Source of the DNA: Terriglobia bacterium
GTDB lineage: Bacteria; Acidobacteriota; Terriglobia; Terriglobales; Acidobacteriaceae
Length of the DNA stretch: 64,000 nucleotides
Reading direction: 5' to 3'
NCBI GenBank assembly: GCA_020073565.1
Contig: JAIQEY010000006.1
Coordinates: 62,001-126,000, forward strand
The position numbers and the translations under genes were made by a program. Numbering within the stretch: the first letter of the stretch is position 1; the number at the start of each line of letters is the position of its first letter. Below, piece after piece: positions 47,047-55,476 of the stretch. Below the pieces are notes generated by a model, which saw only the letters and a program-made list of their open reading frames with translations, searched no databases and was not told the origin of the DNA.

Positions 47047-47110
47047 GTCGGAGAGAACTGCTCACCAGCCTTTGTGAGAGAAAGTATAAAATTTATGGAC
47101 GAGAGTCTGT

Positions 47111-48379
47111 ATGCGACTGCATTCGTTCCATTTGATCAGGAAACCCGCGACAAAGTGGCTTGCACACAGCAGACCCTTGCTCCAACCGATGCCGCTCTTT
47201 ATCTTGTGCTTGATCGTTGGCCTGACTGACTCTCTCCATGCGCAAAGGACCCCGGAAGTAGACAACCGATTTCGCCAAGCGTCTGAGGCGATGCGGAGCG
47301 GGAAACTGCAGGAGGCTGCAGAGGGCTTTGCCGCCATCGTCAAACAGGCGCCTACCTTTGCCGAGGCCCATTTCAACCTGGGACTGGTTCGCGAAGAACA
47401 AGGTAGCCACAGCGAAGCCATTGCCAGCTTCGAGAAAGCGCTGTCGCTGAAGCCCCGGCTCCGGGGTGCAAACCTCTTTTCCGGAATCGCGGAATTTCGC
47501 CTCAATCATCTGGATCGCGCTCTGGCTGCCGTAAAGAAAGAAACCGTCAACTATCCCGGCGATGCCAGTGCCTGGATGTGGCTGGGCGTTGTGCGATTGG
47601 CGCAGGAACAACCGGTAGAGGCCGCTGAGGCCCTCGACAAGGCTGCGAAGCTCGCGCCGGACGACCTCGACATTCTTTACCACCGTGGGCGGGCGCACCT
47701 GCTGGTCTCGAAAGATAGCTACGGCAGGATGTTCAAAAAGGATCCGCGCTCCTGGCGTGTGCATCAGGTGATCGCCCAGGCCAATGGAGAGGCTGACCGG
47801 CACGTGGATGCGGTCGTCGAATATCAGGAGGCTATCAAGCTCGCTCCCTCGCAGCCCGGGTTGCACGAAGAACTGGGCTCGGAATACCGCAACCTGGGGA
47901 AGATTGAGGAAGCGGAAGAGGCCTTCCGCCGCGAATTGGAGATTGATCCCTACAACGTGCTGGCGCGCTACAAACTGGGCGTGCTTCTAGTGGAGAAAGG
48001 CGACGCCGCGAAGGGAAAAGAACTGATCGAGGCGGCCCTCCGCGAGAAACCCGTGCTCCTGCACTCGGACTACAACCTGGGCCGCGCTGAGATGGCGCTG
48101 GGGCATGACACTTCTGCCGCGCAGCACCTCGAGCGGGCCACGACTGCCCCCGGTTCCGACCCTGCGGTCGTCGAGCAAGCGTGGTATCAACTGGGCATCG
48201 TGTATCGCCGGTTGCACCGGATGGGCGAGGCGCAAAACGCCATGGTGATGTTCCAAAAACTGAAGGACGAGCAAGCGGAAAGCTCGCGGAGTGCTCTGCG
48301 CAGATATCAGGCTCAACACGATTCAGCGGGCACCGCGCCGACATCGCCTCCGACGGATCCCCCAGCCGACCCGAAGTGA
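47111..48379 (+). CDS. Exported TPR-repeat protein
   Basis: 422 residues. A basic start and the hydrophobic stretch PLFILCLIVGLTDSLHAQ give a signal peptide. At least eight TPRs follow (AEAHFNLGLVREEQGSHSEA, ASAWMWLGVVRLAQEQPVEA, PGLHEELGSEYRNLGKIEEA and others) and a Pro/Thr-rich tail. It probably acts as a periplasmic scaffold for the adjacent receptor or CRTAC1 proteins. The start at 47111 is used; an in-frame ATG at 47189 would leave just the hydrophobic part but lacks an SD. Convergent with the next TPR gene, 1 nt apart. Confidence 0.78.
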   Translation: MRLHSFHLIRKPATKWLAHSRPLLQPMPLFILCLIVGLTDSLHAQRTPEVDNRFRQASEAMRSGKLQEAAEGFAAIVKQAPTFAEAHFNLGLVREEQGSHSEAIASFEKALSLKPRLRGANLFSGIAEFRLNHLDRALAAVKKETVNYPGDASAWMWLGVVRLAQEQPVEAAEALDKAAKLAPDDLDILYHRGRAHLLVSKDSYGRMFKKDPRSWRVHQVIAQANGEADRHVDAVVEYQEAIKLAPSQPGLHEELGSEYRNLGKIEEAEEAFRRELEIDPYNVLARYKLGVLLVEKGDAAKGKELIEAALREKPVLLHSDYNLGRAEMALGHDTSAAQHLERATTAPGSDPAVVEQAWYQLGIVYRRLHRMGEAQNAMVMFQKLKDEQAESSRSALRRYQAQHDSAGTAPTSPPTDPPADPK

Positions 48380-48380
48380 G

Positions 48381-49424
48381 CTATTGGGTTTGGGGTTTTG
48401 TGTTCGCGGCGCGACTTTGAATTTCTTCGACGCGATGAAATTCTTCTTTGGCGCGATCGAGAGAATGAATCTGCTTGTAGAGCCTGCCTAGTTGAAAATG
48501 TGCCGCAGCATTTTCCGGAGCGAGCCTGGTGGCTTCTTCGAGTTCGCGTTGCGCTTCCTTCAGGCGGTTGGTACGCAGGTATGCAGCGCCCAGCCTCACA
48601 TGACAGGGTCCATCCCCAGGAGCAAGTTGCACAGCCTTTTCCAGCAGAGGGATGGCCTCCTCTATCCGATTCTCCTGGATCAGCAGATTTCCCAGATTCA
48701 AGTACGGCTGCTCGCTGGGGCGCGAATCCTGTTCTTGCCAGGCAATCGATTTGCGGTAGGCGTCCATCGCCTCCTCGGGCTTAGCTTCCGATTCCAAGAT
48801 CAACCCCAGATTGTTTTCGGCTTTGGAGTTGTGAGGATCGAACTCCAGCACTTTCATGAAGGCTCGGCGAGCCTCCGGGAGCACGCTTCTCGTGTAGTAC
48901 GCACGCCCCAGATAGTACCAGGCGTCTTTGTTTTGCGGATCGATCCGGACGGCCGTCTCCAGCCATTTGATGGCATCCGGATAATCGCCCAGCAGCACAT
49001 AGTTCAAGGCCACGACTTTCAGGTCGTCGGCAGTGGGCGTCTTGATCGCGGCTGCCTTGGTATAGATCTCCAGCGACTCCTTAGGGTGATTCTCGCGATG
49101 CAACACAAAGCCGAGAAGGTACAAGGCATCGTCCGAATCAGGATGCGAGAGGAGGTACCGGCGAAGCGCATTCTCCGCATCCGTAAACTTCTGAAGATTT
49201 ACCAGGCACTTGCCTTCGAGCAAAAGTGCATCCGTTGTGCCCGGTGTTCTGGTCTCGACGGCGGCAAAAAGAGTGGACGCCGACGAATAGTTCTTCGCGC
49301 GGAACTCGGCCGTTGCCCTTTGGTAGTCGCTGGGAGATTGCGATAAGGCGGACGGTATGGGAAACAAGGCCGCAACTGCCGCCAGAAGTACCAAGCTCCG
49401 CGACCCAATTCGGCTGCCCCTCAT
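48381..49424 (-). CDS. Exported TPR-repeat protein
   Basis: 347 residues. The signal peptide RSLVLLAAVAALFPIPSALS is followed by about eight TPRs (DDALYLLGFVLHRENHPKES, KDAWYYLGRAYYTRSVLPEA, SKAENNLGLILESEAKPEEA, AAAHFQLGRLYKQIHSLDRA). It is the third gene of a minus-strand operon after two CRTAC1 genes; its ATG overlaps the stop of the gene before by one base (TGATG). A TTG lies one codon upstream. Confidence 0.82.
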   Translation of the reverse strand: MRGSRIGSRSLVLLAAVAALFPIPSALSQSPSDYQRATAEFRAKNYSSASTLFAAVETRTPGTTDALLLEGKCLVNLQKFTDAENALRRYLLSHPDSDDALYLLGFVLHRENHPKESLEIYTKAAAIKTPTADDLKVVALNYVLLGDYPDAIKWLETAVRIDPQNKDAWYYLGRAYYTRSVLPEARRAFMKVLEFDPHNSKAENNLGLILESEAKPEEAMDAYRKSIAWQEQDSRPSEQPYLNLGNLLIQENRIEEAIPLLEKAVQLAPGDGPCHVRLGAAYLRTNRLKEAQRELEEATRLAPENAAAHFQLGRLYKQIHSLDRAKEEFHRVEEIQSRAANTKPQTQ

Positions 49425-51193
49425 CAATTCACTCCCGCAGGGCCGGACGCCGCCGCGACAGACTCATCAATCTGGAAAATCTGATCGGCCTTCACGTCGC
49501 TTAATGTCTGAGTGATTCCGCTCGGCCAGCGGATCTCAATTTTCTGTGCGACTTTGTCCTGGCCCAAACCAAAATGGACGCGCTTGTCGCTCGCCGACAG
49601 ATAACTGCTCGCTGTTGTTACGGTTGCCCACTGCTGTCCGCTGGCCGTAGTCAGATGAACCTCTGCACCAATCGCGTCCCGGTTGCTCTTGTGTCCGATG
49701 AGCTTCAGCAGGAGCCAGTGGTTCGTTGTCGGCGTTTCGTTGCGTAGGATGTGGGCCGGCCCATCGTTTGTGGTGATCACGGCGTCCAGCCGCCCATCAT
49801 TATTAAGGTCGCCGATCGCCAGACCACGAGACACCCATGCCTGATGAAAAACACTGCCCGAGTCGGCCGAGACGTCGACAAAACCCTTTCCGGTATTTCG
49901 GGCGAGCAGGGGAGATTCACGATAGCGAAGGTTGGGGTTGGTCACCTCGATGGTGTCCAGGTCGTGTGCCTGCGCGATCAAAAGATCCTTCAAACCATCG
50001 TTGTCGTAGTCCAGGAAACGCACTCCCCAACCGGAGTGCACCAGCGTTATCCGGCTAAGGCCTTCGGTGTTGCTCGCGTAACTGAATGATCCCTCGCCGT
50101 CGTTTCGATACAGTGCGTAGCGCTGGTTGGCGAGATCCGTTACCAGAATGTCGGGCCGGCCATCATTGTTGTAATCAGCAAAATCCACGCCCATGCCGGC
50201 ATAGGTAAGACCGTCGATGTCCACGGCCACCGCGGACAACAACCCAACCTCTTCAAACGTCCCGTCGCCCTTGTTGTGATAGAGGAACTCAACCATGGAA
50301 TCGTTGGCCACAAAGAGATCGATGTGACCATCATGATCGTAGTCCGCAATGGCGAGCCCCAGGCTCTTACCTGGTTTTGATATACCGATTTTCTGGGCGC
50401 ACTCCGCGAAGGTTCGATTGCCATTATTGTGAAAGACGAGCGGTGCGGCTGGTTGGAACCAATCAGGGTGGCAATAAGACCGGTAGCCCTCTTTGTGCTC
50501 GCCGCACCAGATGTCGCTGAAATCCCAGACCAGATATCTGAGCACGACCAGGTCCAGGAGACCGTCTCCGTCCAGATCGACCCACGCTGCACTGGTGGAC
50601 CAGCCTTCACCGCCCACACCGGCCTGGGCGGTAACATCAGTGAACGTGCCATTTCCGTTGTTGTGGTAGAGCTTGTTCCCCCCATATGCGGTTACGTAGA
50701 GATCCTCAAATCCGTCGTTGTCGTAGTCGCCGACGGCGACTCCCATCCCGTATCCGGCACCCTGGAGGCCGGCTTTCTCGGTGACGTCTTCAAAACTACC
50801 GTCAGGTTTCTGATGGTAAAGACGGTTCCAGTATTCCGGGCCTGTCTTTTGGGGAATGGCTCCCTTCGGAGTTGGATCGGTCAACGGCGCTCCGTTGACC
50901 AGGAAAATATCGAGGCGTCCGTCATTGTCGTAGTCGAAGAGCGCGACTCCTGGACCCATGGTCTCAAGCAAGTACTTCTTGGACGTGTGCGAGGAGCGAT
51001 ATTGGAAGTTGAGTCCGAGACGGGAGGCGACATCGACAAACGCCTCAGAAGGTGCCGGCGCAGGTGCCGTCGGCACTGGACGCTCTTGCGGAACGGCGAG
51101 GCTTACCGAGACAACAGACATCGACCACACCACAGCCAGAAGGAAAACCCTGGATCGAGGTACGTCGCCAACAGGTGGCCGTTTCGGCGTCAC
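49424..51193 (-). CDS. CRTAC1-family protein (FG-GAP repeats plus ASPIC/UnbV)
   Basis: 589 residues. A signal peptide (VFLLAVVWSMSVVSVSLAV) is followed by many FG-GAP/VCBS blades with Ca-binding DxDxDG loops (DYDNDGRLDIFLVNG, DYDNDGFEDLYVTAYGG, DLDGDGLLDLVVLRY). The C-terminal ASPIC/UnbV domain contains SDKRVHFGLGQDKVAQKIEIRWPSG. Such secreted propeller proteins are common in Acidobacteria and Planctomycetes and lack a proven function; glycan binding is suggested by context. ATGA overlap with the upstream CRTAC1 gene. Confidence 0.86.
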   Translation of the reverse strand: MTPKRPPVGDVPRSRVFLLAVVWSMSVVSVSLAVPQERPVPTAPAPAPSEAFVDVASRLGLNFQYRSSHTSKKYLLETMGPGVALFDYDNDGRLDIFLVNGAPLTDPTPKGAIPQKTGPEYWNRLYHQKPDGSFEDVTEKAGLQGAGYGMGVAVGDYDNDGFEDLYVTAYGGNKLYHNNGNGTFTDVTAQAGVGGEGWSTSAAWVDLDGDGLLDLVVLRYLVWDFSDIWCGEHKEGYRSYCHPDWFQPAAPLVFHNNGNRTFAECAQKIGISKPGKSLGLAIADYDHDGHIDLFVANDSMVEFLYHNKGDGTFEEVGLLSAVAVDIDGLTYAGMGVDFADYNNDGRPDILVTDLANQRYALYRNDGEGSFSYASNTEGLSRITLVHSGWGVRFLDYDNDGLKDLLIAQAHDLDTIEVTNPNLRYRESPLLARNTGKGFVDVSADSGSVFHQAWVSRGLAIGDLNNDGRLDAVITTNDGPAHILRNETPTTNHWLLLKLIGHKSNRDAIGAEVHLTTASGQQWATVTTASSYLSASDKRVHFGLGQDKVAQKIEIRWPSGITQTLSDVKADQIFQIDESVAAASGPAGVN

Positions 51194-53052
51194 GGTTCAA
51201 CGATTCCTTTGCCTTCGACCATGGTGAAAATCCGGTCGACCGATGGAATTCGAATCTCTTCTTTTGCCCCGCTCGGCCACTGGATCTCGAGTTTGTCGAC
51301 TTTGGTTGCCGCACCCAAGCCAAAGTGCAGGCGCTGATCGGAGCTGGAGGCATAACTGCCGCCGCTGAAGACGTCGCCCCTTTGGCGGACCGCGCCCGTG
51401 GTCACAAATACCTTGGCGCCGATTGCATCGCGCGGGCTTTTCGGTCCTCCAATTAGCCGAATCGCCAGCCAGTGATTCTTGTTGCTGACGACATTGCGAA
51501 GTAGCACCGGCGTCGAGTCGATGACGTTGAGCACCGCATCGATGTGACCGTCGTTGAACAGATCGCCGAATGCCGCGCCGCGTGCGGAAACGACAACCGC
51601 CAACCCGCTGCCGGTTGCGGGCGGAACCTCCTCAAATTTCGCTCCGTTCGAGTTGCGGAACAAAAGCGGACGCTGAGCATAGGTGCTGCCCCAGTCCTGC
51701 TTATCTACTCCGGGGTAAACGTGTCCGTTGGCCACGAAGATATCGAGCAAGCCGTCATTGTCGTAGTCGAGAAACCCAGCTCCCCAGCCCAGAAAAGGGA
51801 TGGTCACGTTCGCGATACCGGCCGCAAAACTAACGTCGGAAAAAGTGGCCTCCCCGTCATTGCTGTAAAGCGTGTTGTAGTCGTCAGAAAAATTGGTGAC
51901 AAGAAAATCGACTCTTCCGTCGCGGTTGTAGTCGCCCACTGCAATCCCCATGGACGCCTGCTCGCGCCCCTCATCGTTTAAAGCGAATCCAGAGAGATAA
52001 CTGATGTCTTCGAATGTGCCGTCGTGTTTGTTCCGATAGAGATACTTTGGAACGGAATCGTTGGCCACGAGCAGATCCGGCCAGCCATCGTCATCGACAT
52101 CCACAAAAACCGAGGCGAGGCCATAATATCCTCTGGTATCGGAGACGCCCGCCTTCACACTCACATCGGTAAACGTTCCGTCGCCATTATTGTGAAAGAG
52201 GTGGTCGCCCTCGCCCGGCAGACCCCGCGGGCCGCACATCACGTCGATGCCACGAAACTGGCAGAAGCCTGGAGGTAGGCCTTCTTTGCCTGCGATGGGT
52301 GGATGGTCCGGGTCGAACTTGACGTAGCCCGGAACGAACAGATCCAGCAGGCCATCGTGATCGTAATCACCCCAGGTCGGACCCGTTGACCAGCCTCCCA
52401 ACCCTACGCCCGCCTTTTCTGCAACGTCGGTAAAGGTACCATCGTGATTGTTGTGGTAAAGACGGTTCTTGCCGAAATTGGACACGTAAATGTCCGGCCA
52501 GCCATCGCGGTCGTAATCCCCGACCGCAGCCCCAAATCCCCAACGCTCGTTGGCTACGCCTGCCTTGTCGGTGACATCCGTGAACGTTCCGTCGCGATTA
52601 TTGTGCAGGAGCATCGCGCGCGGGGGCGCCTCTTTGCCTTTCAATACGGGAAACGTCGACCCGTTTACTAGATAGATATCGAGCCAACCGTCGTTGTCGT
52701 AGTCGATGAGCGCCACCCCGGAACCCGGCGTTTCCAGGATTGTGCCCTTGTCGGGAGTTCCAGATCGATGATGGAACTTGTCCAGACCGGCGGCGTGCGT
52801 GACATCGGCAAAGATCACGGGCGCGCCATCTACGAAGCCGCCCGCCGTAATGGGGCGAGACAGAGCATCCTTTACGGGGGCGTGAGCCACGCCAGTGCTC
52901 ATGCCACTCTGCTGGTTCCTTGTGTCTCCGCGCTCCGGGTTTTGTGCCACGGTGCTGGTGAGGGAGACCGCCAACGTGGCGATGAGAATTAACCTGCTCG
53001 CTGGCCTCCAGCGGATGTCATGTATCCATTGACCGGAAATGAACGTTGGCAT
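51190..53052 (-). CDS. CRTAC1-family protein (FG-GAP repeats plus ASPIC/UnbV)
   Basis: 620 residues, a paralogue of the next gene in the operon. Signal region LILIATLAVSLTSTVAQ, then FG-GAP blades (DYDNDGWLDIYLVNGSTFPV, DYDRDGWPDIYVSNFGKNR, DYDHDGLLDLFVPGY), then ASPIC/UnbV (SSSDQRLHFGLGAATKVDKL, QWPSGAKEEI). It is the first gene of a three-gene operon and is divergent from the LacI regulator, whose putative operators lie in between. A place as surface glycan-binding protein, like SusD-type proteins elsewhere, is inferred from context only. Confidence 0.86.
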   Translation of the reverse strand: MPTFISGQWIHDIRWRPASRLILIATLAVSLTSTVAQNPERGDTRNQQSGMSTGVAHAPVKDALSRPITAGGFVDGAPVIFADVTHAAGLDKFHHRSGTPDKGTILETPGSGVALIDYDNDGWLDIYLVNGSTFPVLKGKEAPPRAMLLHNNRDGTFTDVTDKAGVANERWGFGAAVGDYDRDGWPDIYVSNFGKNRLYHNNHDGTFTDVAEKAGVGLGGWSTGPTWGDYDHDGLLDLFVPGYVKFDPDHPPIAGKEGLPPGFCQFRGIDVMCGPRGLPGEGDHLFHNNGDGTFTDVSVKAGVSDTRGYYGLASVFVDVDDDGWPDLLVANDSVPKYLYRNKHDGTFEDISYLSGFALNDEGREQASMGIAVGDYNRDGRVDFLVTNFSDDYNTLYSNDGEATFSDVSFAAGIANVTIPFLGWGAGFLDYDNDGLLDIFVANGHVYPGVDKQDWGSTYAQRPLLFRNSNGAKFEEVPPATGSGLAVVVSARGAAFGDLFNDGHIDAVLNVIDSTPVLLRNVVSNKNHWLAIRLIGGPKSPRDAIGAKVFVTTGAVRQRGDVFSGGSYASSSDQRLHFGLGAATKVDKLEIQWPSGAKEEIRIPSVDRIFTMVEGKGIVEP

Positions 53053-53244
53053 TGAATCCAGGCTGAGGGTCCAAGTTGTTTGAAAATCTTCTCACAGAAT
53101 GGCTTCCCGGTCCAACTGACGCGACGGGCGAACAAACGACGAAACTTTGCACGAAAGGGCGTTTGTCGCGAAGGAACGCATAAGGGGGAATCTCGGCAAA
53201 ATACTTGACATTCATCGGCGGCATGAATCAGGATGTCTAGCAAA

Positions 53245-53257
53245 CGAACCGCTTTAG
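53245..53257. promoter_or_regulatory. Putative LacI-family operator 3
   Basis: CGAACCGCTTTAG, the reverse complement form of AAAGCGGTT seen before the TonB receptor. Lies 22 bp from operator 4, about two helical turns. Confidence 0.5.
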
Positions 53258-53265
53258 TGACTGAA

Positions 53266-53280
53266 CAAAACCGCTTTAAT
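53266..53280. promoter_or_regulatory. Putative LacI-family operator 4
   Basis: CAAAACCGCTTTAAT, sharing AACCGCTTTA exactly with operator 3 and, in reverse complement, AAGCGGTTT with operators 1 and 2. Confidence 0.52.
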
Positions 53281-53383
53281 TGGGATTGTCCGTGGCTGGG
53301 AATATGGTGTGGCCTGAGGCGAGGAGATTTCTCCTGCCGACCGAGGCGAGACTGCAGGGAGTTGGAAGGCGGCTTCCAAGACC

Positions 53384-54457
53384 ATGACTCGAGCGCGCGT
53401 CACCCATCCGTCGAAATCGGCTTCCGCAGTAAAGCCAGTGAGCTTGAGAACCCTGGCGGAGTACCTGAAGTTGTCGCCGGCGACGGTTTCGGTGGTGGTC
53501 AATGATTCGCCGGCGGCCAAGGCGATTCCGAAGCACACCAAGGATCGGGTGCTGCAGGCGGCGCGCAAACTGGAGTATCGGCCAAATTTCTTTGCACGGT
53601 CGTTGAGCCTGAAGCGCGGATTCATGGTGGGCGTGCTGGTGCCGGAGATCAGCGAAGGCTACGCCGCTTCAATCATGGGTGGCATCGAAGATCACCTGCT
53701 GCGGGAAGGGTACTTTTATTTTGTTGCGAGCCATCGTGGGCAGGCGGACCTGATTCAGGAATATCCGCGAATGCTGATTGACCGCGCGGTAGAGGGCGTG
53801 ATTCTGCTGAACACTCCGGCGGTGCAGGTGCTCCCGGTGCCGGTGGTCGCGATCTCGGGGCATCAGCGGGTCCGGGGCGTGACCAATATCGGAGTCGACA
53901 ACAAGAAGGCTACTTTTGCAGCACTCGAACACCTGGTTCAACTGGGGCACAAGCGGATCGCGTTCTTCAAGGGACATCACGGGAGTTCGGATACGGAATT
54001 CCGGTGGAAGGGCGTCCTGCAAGCGGCACTGAAGCTGGGAATCGAAGTGCGGCCGGAACTCACGGTGCAACTGGAGCGAGACCCAGCGGTTCCAGGACCT
54101 TCGGTTCCAGAGGAAGGTTACGTCAACGTGCGGAAGTTGCTGGCCACGGGGCGTTCCTTCACGGCATTGTTCGCCTTCAACGATATTTCAGCGATCGGCG
54201 CGGTGCGTGCTTTTCGCGATGCAGGGCTGAGGGTGCCGGAAGATGTCTCGGTGGTGGGTTTTGATGACATTCAGGCGGCGGCCTATCTAACGCCGCGGCT
54301 CACCACGGTGCGGCAGCCGCTGCGACAAATGGGGGAGACGGCAGCCAGGCAACTGCTGGAGAGGATCTCCAACGGCAACGGCCGCTACCCGCAGGTGATT
54401 TCGCTGGCGCCGGAATTGGTGGTGCGGGAGTCGACTGGTCCCGCGCCAGCAGATTAA
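53384..54457 (+). CDS. LacI-family transcriptional regulator
   Basis: 357 residues. The helix-turn-helix is VSLRTLAEYLKLSPATVSVV with the hinge LEYRPNFFARSLS. The effector domain is a periplasmic-binding-protein fold (VGVLVPEISEGYAASIMGGI, FALFAFNDISAIGAVRAFRD-like pattern and VSVVGFDDIQAAAYLTPRLT). It should bind a sugar and control the surrounding glucan genes. Operators in front of its own gene and the GH3/receptor pair suggest autoregulation and local control. Confidence 0.9.
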   Translation: MTRARVTHPSKSASAVKPVSLRTLAEYLKLSPATVSVVVNDSPAAKAIPKHTKDRVLQAARKLEYRPNFFARSLSLKRGFMVGVLVPEISEGYAASIMGGIEDHLLREGYFYFVASHRGQADLIQEYPRMLIDRAVEGVILLNTPAVQVLPVPVVAISGHQRVRGVTNIGVDNKKATFAALEHLVQLGHKRIAFFKGHHGSSDTEFRWKGVLQAALKLGIEVRPELTVQLERDPAVPGPSVPEEGYVNVRKLLATGRSFTALFAFNDISAIGAVRAFRDAGLRVPEDVSVVGFDDIQAAAYLTPRLTTVRQPLRQMGETAARQLLERISNGNGRYPQVISLAPELVVRESTGPAPAD

Positions 54458-54479
54458 GTAGTCGGCACGGGTTATGAAA

Positions 54480-54510
54480 CCCACTCATCGCAAAATGCGC
54501 GATGAGTGGG
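54480..54510. repeat. REP-like hairpin between convergent genes
   Basis: CCCACTCATCGC and GCGATGAGTGGG pair perfectly with a 7-nt loop, followed by GCACCC. Same design as the RAYT-linked hairpins 30 kb away, with a different but compensated stem. It lies between the LacI and GH16 stops and may act as a terminator for both. Confidence 0.7.
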
Positions 54511-54523
54511 GCACCCGGAGCAA

Positions 54524-55381
54524 TCAGTGGGGTACCTTGGCTTTCTGGTAGACGCGCACGTAATCCACCAGCATGGTTTGCGGGAACACGGTGGTGGAAT
54601 CAGGATTTCCGGGCCAGTCACCGCCGACCGCTACGTTGAGCAGCAGGAAGTAGGGCTTGTCGAAAACCCACTTCCATTCGGGTTGAAGGTCTGCGCGCGT
54701 GCGACGCACGTAAAGATCCTGGTCAACGTAGAAACTGACGGAATCAAGATCCCACTCGATGGCGAAGATGTGGAAGTCGTCGGCGAAGCGCTGCTTGGCA
54801 GGGAGTGTGTAGTGCGACTCGAGGCCGGTGCCGCCGATGTATCCGGGCCCGTGGATCGAGCCGTGAATGATGGCGGGTTCCTTGCCAATGTTTTCCATGA
54901 TGTCGATTTCGCCGCAGGCGGGCCAGCCTACTTTCGGGAAGTCGTCGCCGAGCATCCAGAAGGCTGGCCAGAGGCCCTGACCGTAGGGAATTTTGAGGCG
55001 GGCTTCGAAGCGGCCATAAGTTTGGGAGAATTTGCCGAGAGTCTTCAGCCGCGCCGAAGTGTAGTTTCTGGTGACGCCGTCGGGCCCGGTGTATTTTTCC
55101 GACAGCGCCTTGATGACCAGGTGGCCGTCGTGGACCGAGGCGTTTTCAATGCGGTCTGTATAGTATTCGAGCTCCTGATTGCCCCAGCCATTTCCTCCGG
55201 TTTCAAAAACCCACTTGGATTGATCGACGGCAGATCCGTTGGGGCCGTTGAACTCGTCACTCCACGTCAGAGTCCAGCCCTCATTTTTTGTGGAAGGCGG
55301 AGTGGTTTGAGATCCACAGGTTATGACAAGGCCCGTGATGAGCGCATACAGCAAGAAGAAACGATTCTGTCCGGATGGCAT
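54524..55381 (-). CDS. GH16 beta-1,3-glucanase (laminarinase-like)
   Basis: 285 residues. The GH16 active site is EIDIME (Glu158, Asp160, Glu163), preceded by GLWPAFWMLGDD and followed by the beta-jelly-roll segments FHIFAIEWDLDSVSFYVD and LLLNVAVGGDWPGNP. The N-terminus MPSGQNRFFLLYALITGLVI is a signal with a possible but atypical lipobox (VITC). The enzyme likely cleaves beta-1,3 or mixed beta-1,3/1,4-glucans. The frame runs on upstream to 55564, but only the segment from 55381 has a signal peptide. Divergent from the GH30 gene. Confidence 0.92.
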   Translation of the reverse strand: MPSGQNRFFLLYALITGLVITCGSQTTPPSTKNEGWTLTWSDEFNGPNGSAVDQSKWVFETGGNGWGNQELEYYTDRIENASVHDGHLVIKALSEKYTGPDGVTRNYTSARLKTLGKFSQTYGRFEARLKIPYGQGLWPAFWMLGDDFPKVGWPACGEIDIMENIGKEPAIIHGSIHGPGYIGGTGLESHYTLPAKQRFADDFHIFAIEWDLDSVSFYVDQDLYVRRTRADLQPEWKWVFDKPYFLLLNVAVGGDWPGNPDSTTVFPQTMLVDYVRVYQKAKVPH

Positions 55382-55476
55382 AGAGGACCCCGGGTGTGTG
55401 CGCGCGTTTTGCGGTGCAACGGCGCGATCATGAGTCGTAAACTGGGACATTATCGCAGACAAAACAGGAGAATGCG

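Larger units (their letters stand above)
53053..53383. promoter_or_regulatory. Divergent control region of the CRTAC1 operon and lacI-type gene
   Basis: 331 nt without a gene. It holds two putative operators 22 bp apart (listed separately) and a TTGACA at 53207-53212 on the plus strand without a clear -10 partner. Confidence 0.45.
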
